A stretch of DNA of 64,000 nucleotides from positions 682,001 to 746,000 of the forward strand of contig CAVQZD010000005.1 of the NCBI GenBank assembly GCA_963718375.1. The letters are read 5' to 3'. How positions within the stretch are numbered: position 1 is the stretch's first letter; the number at the start of each line of letters is the position of its first letter. The translations under genes and the position numbers were made by a program. Under the pieces are notes generated by a model that searched no databases, was not told the DNA's origin, and saw nothing but the letters and a program-made list of their open reading frames with translations. This document shows, one piece after another, positions 1 to 7,740 of the stretch. The stretch is from RBG-16-64-13 sp963718375. Its GTDB lineage: Bacteria > Actinomycetota > Thermoleophilia > RBG-16-64-13.

Positions 1-845
1 AAGCCAAGCTGGGATGCTATCGTGATTATCAACGCTCCGCCACATTCAGCCGAGAACCCGTTGATGGGATGAAGCTCGGTGATCCTCTCCCCCAAGGTGC
101 GGATGAGTCGGAAGGAGAGAACGGACAGGTAGGTGCCCACCGCCATAGCGGCCGCGCAGGACAGGATAACCCAGAGGGGAAAGCCATGTTGGTCCACATA
201 CTCGCTGACCCCCAGGCCCTGCTGCGCCGCCAAGAAGACCACGATGATGCCCATCACCTTGGTCGCGTCATTGGAGCCGTGGCTGAACGAGACCCAGCTC
301 GAAGACAGGATCTGCATGTGCTTGTAGAAACGATCGGCCTTAGCCATGTCCATCCTGCGTCTGGAGAAGGTGAGGCGACTGACCTGCATGAACATGTAGC
401 CGGTCGCGATGCCGATGACGGGTGACACCAGCAGGAACAGGAATATCCACACGATCTTGTCCCAATTGATGCCCTCCGTCCCCAGGGCAGCCACGCCTGC
501 ACCGAGCAGACCGCCGATCAGGGCATGTGAAGAGCTCATAGGAAGGGCCCAGAGCCAGGTCAACACCTCCCACACGCAGGCCCCCAGCATGGCGGCGATC
601 ACCAGCTGGGCCGAGGCGTCCTCGGCGTCGATCACTCCGCCGATGGTCTTCGCCACGGCCACACCTACAACCAACGGGCCGAGAAAGTTGAAGAAGGCCG
701 ACAGAGCGATGGCTACTCGTGGCTTGAGCGCCTTGGTATAGATGACCGTGGAGACGGCATTGCAGCCGTCATGGAAACCGTTGAGCATATCGAAGATGAG
801 CGCTACCGCCACTACCGCGATGAGAGCTCCGGTGTCTGCGCTCAT
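1..845 (-). CDS. pit: PiT-family inorganic phosphate permease (C-terminus cut by window edge)
   Basis: Partial gene: about 281 N-terminal residues are visible and the frame runs open off the left edge. Translation gives a hydrophobic protein with the PiT signature twice, as FHDGCNAVST near residue 24 and SHGSNDATKV in the second half, the duplicated motif expected of this phosphate:cation symporter family. Several membrane helices precede and follow each copy. Its ATG overlaps the TGA of the upstream DUF47 gene by four bases (ATGA), so the two are translationally coupled, the usual pairing of a Pit transporter with its PhoU-like accessory protein. It would import phosphate across the inner membrane. 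The family call is firm; substrate (phosphate rather than sulfate) is inferred from the partner. Confidence 0.9.
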   Translation of the reverse strand, partial: MSADTGALIAVVAVALIFDMLNGFHDGCNAVSTVIYTKALKPRVAIALSAFFNFLGPLVVGVAVAKTIGGVIDAEDASAQLVIAAMLGACVWEVLTWLWALPMSSSHALIGGLLGAGVAALGTEGINWDKIVWIFLFLLVSPVIGIATGYMFMQVSRLTFSRRRMDMAKADRFYKHMQILSSSWVSFSHGSNDATKVMGIIVVFLAAQQGLGVSEYVDQHGFPLWVILSCAAAMAVGTYLSVLSFRLIRTLGERITELHPINGFSAECGGALIITIASQLG

Positions 846-1486
846 CGAGCCTCTAGGTACTCCAGGGCCATGTGACGCAAGGTCTGAGCGTTCTCTCCGC
901 AGCGATCGGCTACGTTCTCAAGGCGCTGGATGATGGCTTTGAGCTGGTGGAAGGTCTTGTAGTCTGTATCGAACTCGTACATGGCCTGATACAGTTCGGC
1001 GTATATGTCGTCCGCGCGGCTCTCGATCTTGTCCACCCGTCTGGCGGTCTCGATGGCCAATCTCAGGTCTGTTCCAATGGCGACCACCGCGTCCCTCAGC
1101 ACCTGCGCTGCCTCCAGATCCAGTGTTGCCAGCTTGATCAAGAGCTCGTTGATGGGCCCGGGCAGAGTGAACTTCCGCATCGAGATACGGTCCACGGCCC
1201 CGACCGCCAGATTGGCGATGCTGTCCATAGACGCCACGAGGCGAGCCAGGTCGGCTCTACCGAGAGGAAAGCGCGACTCCACGGCCAACTGGTCGAGGAT
1301 AGACTCTTTGAGATCGTCTGCCCGGCCTTCCAGTGAGTCCAGCTCCTGAGCTGCCGTCGCCAAGTCTTCGTAGTTGTCCGCGGCAAAACGCTCCACAGCG
1401 TCCTTCATCTTCTCGACGATGACAACCACCTGGCCGGTGAACTCGGCCACGCGCTCTAGGATCTGACTCTGATCATCCTTCGCCAC
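842..1486 (-). CDS. DUF47 / PhoU-like phosphate transport accessory protein
   Basis: A 214-residue, almost entirely helical protein with no membrane segment, matching the DUF47 (PhoU_div) family in length and character: repeated acidic/leucine heptad-like helices, e.g. VVIVEKMKDAVERF near residue 22 and ADDIYAELYQ further on. Members sit beside Pit transporters and are thought to modulate them; here the stop overlaps the pit start by four bases. It begins about 150 bp downstream of a strong hairpin that closes the preceding lipoprotein gene, so it probably has its own promoter. The exact role (gate, metal-binding regulator) is not settled for the family. Confidence 0.88.
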   Translation of the reverse strand: MAKDDQSQILERVAEFTGQVVVIVEKMKDAVERFAADNYEDLATAAQELDSLEGRADDLKESILDQLAVESRFPLGRADLARLVASMDSIANLAVGAVDRISMRKFTLPGPINELLIKLATLDLEAAQVLRDAVVAIGTDLRLAIETARRVDKIESRADDIYAELYQAMYEFDTDYKTFHQLKAIIQRLENVADRCGENAQTLRHMALEYLEAR

Positions 1487-1569
1487 GTTCGCTCCTCGCG
1501 CCTCAAGGGTCCCGGAAGATGATAGCGCAAAGACAGCGCCGATAGGGTGCCGGTCCTAGGCGAAATGAA

Positions 1570-1616
1570 GGGCGGGGAGGGGCGCTGCGCTTGCCGCGCG
1601 CCGCCCCTCCCCGCCC
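1570..1616 (-). terminator. Strong GC hairpin after the lipoprotein gene
   Basis: A perfect 15-bp inverted repeat (arms 1570-1584 and 1602-1616, GGGCGGGGAGGGGCG and its complement) with a 17-nt loop. Read on the minus strand it lies about 40 bp past the lipoprotein stop and is followed by TTCATTTC. The U-tract is weak, so it may be an intrinsic terminator of the kind common in GC-rich genomes. Confidence 0.65.
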
Positions 1617-1654
1617 GGTACCGCTAGGCGGTGCTACCTACCTTCGACAGCGGC

Positions 1655-2107
1655 CTATTCGGCAGCGGTCGTCGTGGCGGTAGTCTCCTCGCCGGTGCCC
1701 ACGAGGGCGCGAAGTTCCTGCTCATAGGCCTGCAGAGCCTGGACAGGGCCAAGCACGGCAGCCATCTCGGCCAGACCGGCATCGTCGGGCAGCGCGTTGA
1801 CGGCAGCCTCCACGTCATCCCAGACTTGCTGAGCCATCTCCGCGTCAGCGCCCTCGACATCCGCACATGCGTCGATAACAGCCTGCCAATGCGGCTCTAC
1901 CTCGGCGATAGCCGCCTTCAGATCGGCGCCGGTGGCCTGACCAGAGCTGAACGCAGCGGTCATCTGCGCGATGTCAGCCTCGACGACCGTGAGGGCGTCC
2001 CGCATGGTCTGCTTTGCTGCCTCATCATCGCCACCGCAGGCGACGGCGAACAGCGTCCCGATCGAGAAGATCACGACCAGGCCGATAACCAACAGTTTCC
2101 TTCTCAT
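1655..2107 (-). CDS. Small secreted helical lipoprotein, function unknown
   Basis: 150 residues. The start at 2107 is chosen because AAGGAGGA lies directly upstream and the protein then opens with a typical lipoprotein signal: positive MRRK, a hydrophobic stretch, and LFAVAC with the lipidated cysteine at residue 24. A longer frame upstream lacks a ribosome site and has no signal peptide at its start. The mature part is acidic and Ala-rich, predicted to form a few amphipathic helices, and ends in a Thr/Ala tail. No known domain is recognised. It stands alone between a terminator hairpin and the one-carbon operon. A role at the outer face of the membrane is all that can be inferred. Confidence 0.75.
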   Translation of the reverse strand: MRRKLLVIGLVVIFSIGTLFAVACGGDDEAAKQTMRDALTVVEADIAQMTAAFSSGQATGADLKAAIAEVEPHWQAVIDACADVEGADAEMAQQVWDDVEAAVNALPDDAGLAEMAAVLGPVQALQAYEQELRALVGTGEETTATTTAAE

Positions 2108-2310
2108 TCTTCCTCCTTGTCCTCTGTACACAACCGGACCGTTGAACCCCATCCGTCCGAGCGTAGCGTAGCGCACTTGCACCCTACAGGGAAGAAAAAC
2201 GGCCAGCATCGAACACCTACTGTTCGCATGGCGAGTGAACGCTGCCTCCATCCATGCGGCGTGGGGCAAAAGGCGTCGGCCACACCTCGCGGGGAGACTT
2301 CCTGGGTCCC

Positions 2311-3177
2311 CTACGCTTCGGCGGCCTTCTGCGCTTCACGAAACGCCGCGATAAAGCGCATGGCGAAGTTGTCGCGCCCCAAGATCAAGTCGGCGGAAAG
2401 GACAGGGAGCCGCACCAAAGCCGCATCCACCGTGGGGCAGGTCAGACCTGCCTCGATGGCCAGGGCCAGATACGCCCCGTTCAGCACCGGACGGTTGGGC
2501 AGACCGTGCGAGATGTTGCTGCAGCCCTGGGTCTGGTTGACGCCCAGCTCATCCCGCACGCGCCGGGTAGCCTCCAGCGACGCCAGTCCAGCCTTGACAT
2601 TCGCCCCCAAAGACAGGGTCAGGCAGTCGATGATCACGTCCTCGCGCTGGATACCCAGCGCCTCGGCCCGCCCCACGATTTTGTGTGCGATGGCCACTCG
2701 CAGCTCCGCATCCGCGGGTATCCCTTTCTCGTCAAGGGTCAGGCCGATGACGGGAACATCTCTCTCTTTGACCAGAGACAGCACGACCTCCAGTGAGGCC
2801 TCCTCACCCGTGACCGAGTTCACGATCGGACGTCCTGGACACACCTCCAGGGCTGCTCTGAGCGCCTCGATGTTGCGACTGTCGATGCATAGCGGCACGT
2901 CCACTACCTCACACACGGCCTTGACAGCCTGGGGCAGCATGGCCACCTCGTCTACCCCTGTGGCACCCACGTTGACGTCAAGGATGCCGGCGCCTGCCGC
3001 CACTTGCGCGATAGCTTCCTCGCGGACGACGCTCAGATCGCCGGCGCGCAGAGCCTCGGCCAGCCTCTTCTTGCCTGTCGGGTTGATGCGCTCGCCTATC
3101 AGCACCGTGGGACGGCCCCCACCGATGATGACTTCCTTCGTTGCGCTGGCTACCCGTGTCTCCCTTGGCGTCTCCAT
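2311..3177 (-). CDS. Methyl-H4folate:corrinoid protein methyltransferase (pterin-binding family)
   Basis: 288 residues forming a pterin-binding TIM barrel of the AcsE/MtgA/MtvA type. Visible marks are GERINPTGK at residues 28-36, LDVNVGATG at 66-74, the CIDSRN strand near 97-102 and GCSNISHGLP near 218, the pattern shared with AcsE and the MetH pterin domain. It moves a methyl group between a corrinoid protein and tetrahydrofolate at N5. It is the last gene of the nine-gene one-carbon operon, three bases after the DUF1638 gene, with the corrinoid partner two genes upstream. Direction cannot be told from sequence; with no acetyl-CoA synthase here, transfer from the corrinoid protein to folate (methyl oxidation) is as likely as the acetogenic direction. 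Confidence 0.88.
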   Translation of the reverse strand: METPRETRVASATKEVIIGGGRPTVLIGERINPTGKKRLAEALRAGDLSVVREEAIAQVAAGAGILDVNVGATGVDEVAMLPQAVKAVCEVVDVPLCIDSRNIEALRAALEVCPGRPIVNSVTGEEASLEVVLSLVKERDVPVIGLTLDEKGIPADAELRVAIAHKIVGRAEALGIQREDVIIDCLTLSLGANVKAGLASLEATRRVRDELGVNQTQGCSNISHGLPNRPVLNGAYLALAIEAGLTCPTVDAALVRLPVLSADLILGRDNFAMRFIAAFREAQKAAEA

Positions 3178-3180
3178 TTA

Positions 3181-3975
3181 CTACTCCCCTTTCTGGTCGA
3201 CCCTTCGATCGGCCTTCGCACCGAACAAGTGCGCCATCTCTATCGGCTCGCCTGGCGCCATCACCACTATCTCGCTGTCCCTCTCTCCCCTGAAGAGCTT
3301 CTCCAGCAGTTGCACAGAACCAGGCACGACGTCGTGGGCCAGGTCCAGACTTGCCGCCACGGATGTGCTCTCATGAGTACACCCCCCGACGTCGTATGCG
3401 CCGGTATCGATCAGGTTGACGCGCTCATAGCCCGCGAACATGCTCTTGCGCAACCAAGCTGCTCGTTCTGCGCCGAAGCGCTCTTCCCAATCCTCGAAAG
3501 CCTCTTGCAGGGTGCTCTCGTGGACGAACCATCCGCGGGTCAGATAGTACCCACGAGGGTCGCGTACTATCTCTTCCCTCGCACACCCCCGGTTCAGAAG
3601 TAGCGAGATGCAGTCATCCACCCGGGGGAAGACGATGGCCAGATGCTTCGCCGAGAGTCCCTGCAGTGCGCCGCCGCAGAACCCAAGTGCTAGTACGATC
3701 TCCTTGACCGCGCCTACCTGCACCTGCTCGCGGCGCTCGCGCGCAGGCCCCCTACCGGGCTGGACCGAGGACACGCTCACTGGGATGCCGGTCTCAGCTG
3801 CCGCGTCCAATTCGGCTATCAGCCCCGCCAGCGCATCGCGCAACCGCTCCGGGCGATCATGAAGACCGCTCTCCACCCAGACCACCGGCGGCCGCTCCTG
3901 CGCAGGCAACACCTCCAGAGCCAGGCGCACCTCGTCCTCGAGCATCTCGCAGGCAAGGATCACGACGTCGGTCAT
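3181..3975 (-). CDS. DUF1638 domain protein of corrinoid methyltransfer clusters
   Basis: 264 residues matching the DUF1638 family, which recurs beside corrinoid proteins and methyltransferases in anaerobes but has no assigned reaction. Conserved-looking cysteines occur in ACEML (near residue 9), LGFCGG (near 100), DDCISLLL, NRGCARE and GGCTHE, a set that could bind a metal or cluster. No signal peptide or membrane segment is present, so it is cytoplasmic. It lies between the corrinoid protein and the methyltransferase, spaced 52 and 3 bases, so it is co-expressed with both. A role in corrinoid reactivation, methyl acceptance or metal insertion is possible, but nothing in the sequence decides this. 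Confidence 0.8.
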   Translation of the reverse strand: MTDVVILACEMLEDEVRLALEVLPAQERPPVVWVESGLHDRPERLRDALAGLIAELDAAAETGIPVSVSSVQPGRGPARERREQVQVGAVKEIVLALGFCGGALQGLSAKHLAIVFPRVDDCISLLLNRGCAREEIVRDPRGYYLTRGWFVHESTLQEAFEDWEERFGAERAAWLRKSMFAGYERVNLIDTGAYDVGGCTHESTSVAASLDLAHDVVPGSVQLLEKLFRGERDSEIVVMAPGEPIEMAHLFGAKADRRVDQKGE

Positions 3976-4027
3976 CCCGCTCCTCCCGCTCGGACCTCGA
4001 GGCCCTGGAGTCGTGTGTCAATCGTGG

Positions 4028-4660
4028 TTACGCCGCCCCCACTGTTTGCTTGGCGAAGGCAACGGCGTCCATGGCGTCCATGCCGAAGGCGTCGGCGGTA
4101 GTATAGGCGCGGACAGTGTCGTCCATCTGCCCTCCGCCGATGATCACCTTGAGGCCCTCGCGCAGACCGGCCGCCTCCACCTGCTCGATGGTCGACTTCA
4201 TGGAGTCGAAGGCCACCGATAGGAAGCCTGAGAGCGCCAGCACATCCGGCTTGTGCTCCTTCACGGCGTCAACGAACCGCTCCTCGGGCTGGTCTATCCC
4301 CAGATCGTGCACGGCGAAACCGTTGACCTCGAGCATGAAGCCCACGATGTCCTTGCCGATGTCGTGGATGTCGCCACGGACGGTCCCCAAGACGACTGTG
4401 CCCAACTTCTTGGCGTCCCCCGACCCGGCCACCAACCTCGGCTTGAGTATCTCCCCTATCTTGCGCAGCATCTCACCACTCATGATGAGTTCGGGCAGGA
4501 AGTAAGTGCCCTCCTGATACCGCGTGCCAACGACCTGCATGGCCTCAGAGGAGAGATCCAGGATCTTGTAGGGGTCCTCGCCCTTGGCGAGCATCTCGTC
4601 CACTATCTTGAGGGCTTCGTCCTCCCTCATGTTGGCCATGGCTTCGACTAGTTCGTGCAT
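4028..4660 (-). CDS. Corrinoid (B12-binding) methyl carrier protein, MtbC/MttC-like
   Basis: 210 residues with the two-part layout of methyltransferase corrinoid proteins: an N-terminal four-helix cap (about 1-85) and a Rossmann B12 domain carrying GDIHDIGKD, where His99 would be the lower cobalt ligand. SGFLSVAF and the GGG loop (VIIGGGQ) complete the cobalamin pocket. The start at 4660 is preferred because GGACAGGAG precedes it and homologues begin there. It follows lpd by 25 bases. It would carry the methyl group between a substrate methyltransferase (no MttB/MtaB homologue lies in this window) and the pterin methyltransferase encoded two genes downstream. Confidence 0.93.
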   Translation of the reverse strand: MHELVEAMANMREDEALKIVDEMLAKGEDPYKILDLSSEAMQVVGTRYQEGTYFLPELIMSGEMLRKIGEILKPRLVAGSGDAKKLGTVVLGTVRGDIHDIGKDIVGFMLEVNGFAVHDLGIDQPEERFVDAVKEHKPDVLALSGFLSVAFDSMKSTIEQVEAAGLREGLKVIIGGGQMDDTVRAYTTADAFGMDAMDAVAFAKQTVGAA

Positions 4661-4685
4661 CACCGTCTCCTGTCCTATCTTGGTT

Positions 4686-6137
4686 CTACTGCCTGGCCAC
4701 GTGCACTGACTCACAGTGCACGTCATGTGCGGCTTCCATCACCGCTTCGGCCAAAGTCGGGTGAGCATGGATGGTGTCACCCAACTGACGTACGCTCAGC
4801 CCGTTCTGGAGCGCCACCGCCACCTCGTGGATGAGGTCGGTGACGTGGGGTCCCATCATACTGGCCCCCAACAACAGATCGGTCTCTTTGTCGGCCACGA
4901 GCTGGACGTAACCGATGCCTTCGCCGATGGCGAGCGCCTTGCCCAAGGCCGGGAATCGGTAGGTACCCGTCACCGTCTTGTGGCCTCGCGCGGCCGCTTG
5001 GGCCTCATTCAACCCCACGCTCGCCACCTCCGGATGGGAGTAGGTGCAGGCGGGCACGAACCGCAGATCACGGTCTCTCTGCGCACCAAGGGCGTTTTCT
5101 GCCGCCACCCAGGCCTCGTGAGACGCCACGTGAGCCAATAACATGCCCCCGTCTACATCGCCGATCGCATAGACGCCGGGCGCACTAGTCTCCAGCCGCT
5201 CGCTCACCTTGATGAAGCCGCGTTCGTCCAGTGCCACACCGGCTTCTTCCAGACCGATCCCGCTGGTGTTGGGCCTACGGCCCACCGAAACAAGGAGTCT
5301 GTCGGCGGTCACTTCTGACCCGTCGGAGAGTCGAACACTGACGTGGTCGACAGCGTACTCGGTGATCTCTTCCACCGTTGTATTCAGCAGTACCTGGATG
5401 CCGCGCTTGCGAAAGGCACCCTGGAACTGCTTGGCCAGGCGAGCGTCTTCGTACGGGAGCATCTGCGAAGCCATCTCTACCATGGTGATCCGGGAGCCAA
5501 GATCGGCGAACAACGAGGCGAACTCGCTGCCGATGACCCCCGCGCCCACGATCAAGAGCGACGCCGGCACGTCCCGCAACTCTAAAGCTGAAGTCGAGGT
5601 CAATATCGTCGGCTGGCTGAAGTCGAAGGACGGCAACTCAGCCGGCTCCGACCCGGTGGCGATGATCACCTTGTCGGCCTCCAAAACCACCGTCTCTTCG
5701 CCGGAGTCCACCGCCACCCGACGGCCGTCCTGCAGCTTGCCCGTACCACGTACGACCCTGACCCCGGCCTTCTTCAGCAGGACCTCGACACTGTCACGCA
5801 CCTGCGAGACCACCCGTTCCTTGCGGGCCATCATGGCACCCAGGTCGGGCTCTGCCTCCCCGGTGACTACAAAGCCGAACTCCCCGCCCGCCCGCGCATG
5901 AGCCAGCGCCTCGGCGCTGGCCAGGAGGGCCTTAGTGGGGATGCAGCCGCGATTGAGGCAAGTGCCGCCTATGAGGCCTTTCTCTACGAGGGTGACGGAG
6001 GCGCCGAGATGGGCCGCGCGCAGCGCGGCCACGTAGCCACCCGGTCCACCGCCAAGCACCACCAGCCGTAAGGCCGCAGCGCCTGGAGCGCCCGCTCCGG
6101 CCCCACCGACGTCGCCCGCTGTAGATAGGCTGGCCAC
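4686..6137 (-). CDS. lpdA: Dihydrolipoyl dehydrogenase (FAD/NAD disulfide oxidoreductase)
   Basis: 483 residues. GGGPGGY (FAD binding), the redox pair in GGTCLNRGCIPTKALL, a second GXGXXG site (VGAGVIGSEF), AIGDVDGG, and the C-terminal HAHPTLAEA with the catalytic His-Glu pair are all present, so the enzyme should be active. It starts with GTG two bases after metF. The first 22 residues are an Ala/Gly-rich linker like those joining lipoyl domains to Lpd, but no lipoyl domain is encoded. No glycine-cleavage or 2-oxoacid dehydrogenase partner is in the window. Its place between metF and the corrinoid gene suggests it supplies or removes NAD(P)H electrons for the folate branch, or works with a glycine cleavage system encoded elsewhere. 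Confidence 0.92.
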   Translation of the reverse strand: MASLSTAGDVGGAGAGAPGAAALRLVVLGGGPGGYVAALRAAHLGASVTLVEKGLIGGTCLNRGCIPTKALLASAEALAHARAGGEFGFVVTGEAEPDLGAMMARKERVVSQVRDSVEVLLKKAGVRVVRGTGKLQDGRRVAVDSGEETVVLEADKVIIATGSEPAELPSFDFSQPTILTSTSALELRDVPASLLIVGAGVIGSEFASLFADLGSRITMVEMASQMLPYEDARLAKQFQGAFRKRGIQVLLNTTVEEITEYAVDHVSVRLSDGSEVTADRLLVSVGRRPNTSGIGLEEAGVALDERGFIKVSERLETSAPGVYAIGDVDGGMLLAHVASHEAWVAAENALGAQRDRDLRFVPACTYSHPEVASVGLNEAQAAARGHKTVTGTYRFPALGKALAIGEGIGYVQLVADKETDLLLGASMMGPHVTDLIHEVAVALQNGLSVRQLGDTIHAHPTLAEAVMEAAHDVHCESVHVARQ

Positions 6138-6139
6138 GC

Positions 6140-7048
6140 CTACACCGCTCCCTGGTCCAAGCCGGCCATCTCCAGTATCTCAGGCACTATGTCCTCTTTG
6201 CCTATGGCCATGACGTGCACTCCGTCGGCCAACTGGTTGTCGCGGATGAAGCGGATGTGCCGCGCTGCGATCTCCATGCCTCTATGCATGGCATCCTCTT
6301 TGGGTACCGCCGCCATCTCCTCGATGAGGGCGTCAGGAACGAGGATGCCCGGCACCGCACGGTTCATGTACTTGGCCATGCCCACGCCGGTGAGCACCAC
6401 CAGGCCGGCCATGATCTTGGCGTTTGTCCCCGCCGTGATCTCGCGGGCCTTCTCCATGAAGCGACGGAAGTTGTCCATGTCGTAGACGGCCTGCGTTTGG
6501 AAGAAGTCAGCGCCGGCTTCGACCTTGCGGGCGAACTTGTAGAGTTGCGGCTCCAACGGGTCCGACTCAGGGGTGACCACGGCGCCCACGTAGAAGTCGG
6601 TCTTGCCGTCGAGCTCACTACCTTCCCAGTCCTTGCCCTCGTTCATCTTCTTGCAGCACTGGATCAGGTGGATGGAGTCAAAATCGAACACGCCCCTCGC
6701 CTGCTTGTGGTCGCCCACCACCGGATGGTCGCCGGTGAGACACAGCACGTTGGTGATCCCAAGAAACGCCGCCGAGAGTAGGTCGGATTGCAGCCCCAAC
6801 CGGTTGCGGTCACGGCAGGTAGTCTGAAAGATGGGGTCGCCACCCCGCCTCACTATCTCGCCCGAGACGACCAGAGAACCCATGCGCATCACTGCGCTCT
6901 GGTTGTCGGTGACGTTCAGGCCGTGGACCTTGTCCTTGAGCAGGTCGATGTGGTGGAGCATGGTGTGCACATTGGTGCCCTTGGGTGGACCGATCTCTCC
7001 CGAGACCACGAACTCGCCGCTGTTGGCTGCATCGCGATAGGCACCCAT
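6140..7048 (-). CDS. metF: 5,10-methylenetetrahydrofolate reductase, catalytic subunit
   Basis: 302 residues from the ATG at 7048, which overlaps the metV stop by one base (TGATG); a longer frame reads back into metV and is rejected. It is a TIM-barrel FAD enzyme of the MetF family: early Glu in SGEIGPPKG, NVTDNQSAVMR, CLTGDHPVVGD for the flavin and FFQTQAVYD for the pterin. It interconverts methylene- and methyl-H4folate, the redox step joining the folate pathway to the corrinoid methyl carrier. Pairing with MetV marks the acetogen/actinobacterial MetVF type, whose electron partner varies; lpd follows immediately. Confidence 0.93.
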   Translation of the reverse strand: MGAYRDAANSGEFVVSGEIGPPKGTNVHTMLHHIDLLKDKVHGLNVTDNQSAVMRMGSLVVSGEIVRRGGDPIFQTTCRDRNRLGLQSDLLSAAFLGITNVLCLTGDHPVVGDHKQARGVFDFDSIHLIQCCKKMNEGKDWEGSELDGKTDFYVGAVVTPESDPLEPQLYKFARKVEAGADFFQTQAVYDMDNFRRFMEKAREITAGTNAKIMAGLVVLTGVGMAKYMNRAVPGILVPDALIEEMAAVPKEDAMHRGMEIAARHIRFIRDNQLADGVHVMAIGKEDIVPEILEMAGLDQGAV

Positions 7049-7740
7049 CACTTCTCGCTCCCCATCTTGAGCTTGTGGCCGTGTTCGTCTTTGAGATTGC
7101 GCTCGTTGAGCTCGGCCGGATGGCGGATGACGTTCCACTCCTTGGGCTCATGAGTCATGGTGCGCTTGTCTTCGCGGCCTTCCTTCTTGAGCTGCTCATG
7201 GATGAGCACCCAAGCGCAGTCCATCTCGGGGTCCACCTCGCACTTGCCATGGTTGGTACCACCGCAAGGCCCGTTGACCAGTCCCTTCGGGCAGCGGGTG
7301 ATGGGGCAGATCGCACCGTAGTCGTCGATGACACAGGCTCCGCAGTGCGAGCACTTCTCCAGGAAATCCATGGAACGCTGGATGTTGCCCAAGAACAGCG
7401 GATCGCAGCCGGGGACGACGTGCTTGTCGGTCGCGGCGCGGCACGCTTGCGTGCCCGCGCCGCACGACAGAACCAAGTAGGCATCAGCGTCGGCCACCGC
7501 GTGGGCGTTGCTGCGCAAGATGCGCTTGACATCCAGCTCGTGACAACCGGTATGCACGATGTCTGTGAACACCACTTCTTTACCGGCGGCCTCGAGCTTC
7601 TCCTTCATCTCAGCGACCTCGGGCTCCCCCCCAGTGCGGGTGGCAGTGGCGCACTCGCCGCACCCCAGGATGACAATCTTCTTGTCATCCTCAAGGTCTT
7701 CGAGAATCTCTTCAAACGGTTTCTTCTGGGAGATGATCAT
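7048..7740 (-). CDS. metV: MetV, zinc/FeS partner of methylenetetrahydrofolate reductase
   Basis: 230 residues of the MTHFR C-terminal/MetV family. Cysteines stand in GCGECA (27-32), HTGCHE, SCGAGTQAC and PGCDP, followed by the clustered set CSHCGAC, CPITRCPKG and GPCGG in the second half, as in MetV proteins that carry zinc and iron-sulfur sites. The subunit passes electrons to or from MetF. Its start overlaps folD by four bases and its stop overlaps metF by one, so the enzyme pair is translationally coupled. A charged C-terminal tail of about 30 residues follows the metal region. Confidence 0.92.
   Translation of the reverse strand: MIISQKKPFEEILEDLEDDKKIVILGCGECATATRTGGEPEVAEMKEKLEAAGKEVVFTDIVHTGCHELDVKRILRSNAHAVADADAYLVLSCGAGTQACRAATDKHVVPGCDPLFLGNIQRSMDFLEKCSHCGACVIDDYGAICPITRCPKGLVNGPCGGTNHGKCEVDPEMDCAWVLIHEQLKKEGREDKRTMTHEPKEWNVIRHPAELNERNLKDEHGHKLKMGSEK

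Noticed and set aside
1631..3376. Long plus-strand ORF of 581 codons opposite the lipoprotein and methyltransferase genes
   Set aside because: It is antisense to well-supported genes, Ser/Arg-rich without any domain, and a common artefact of GC-rich codon use.
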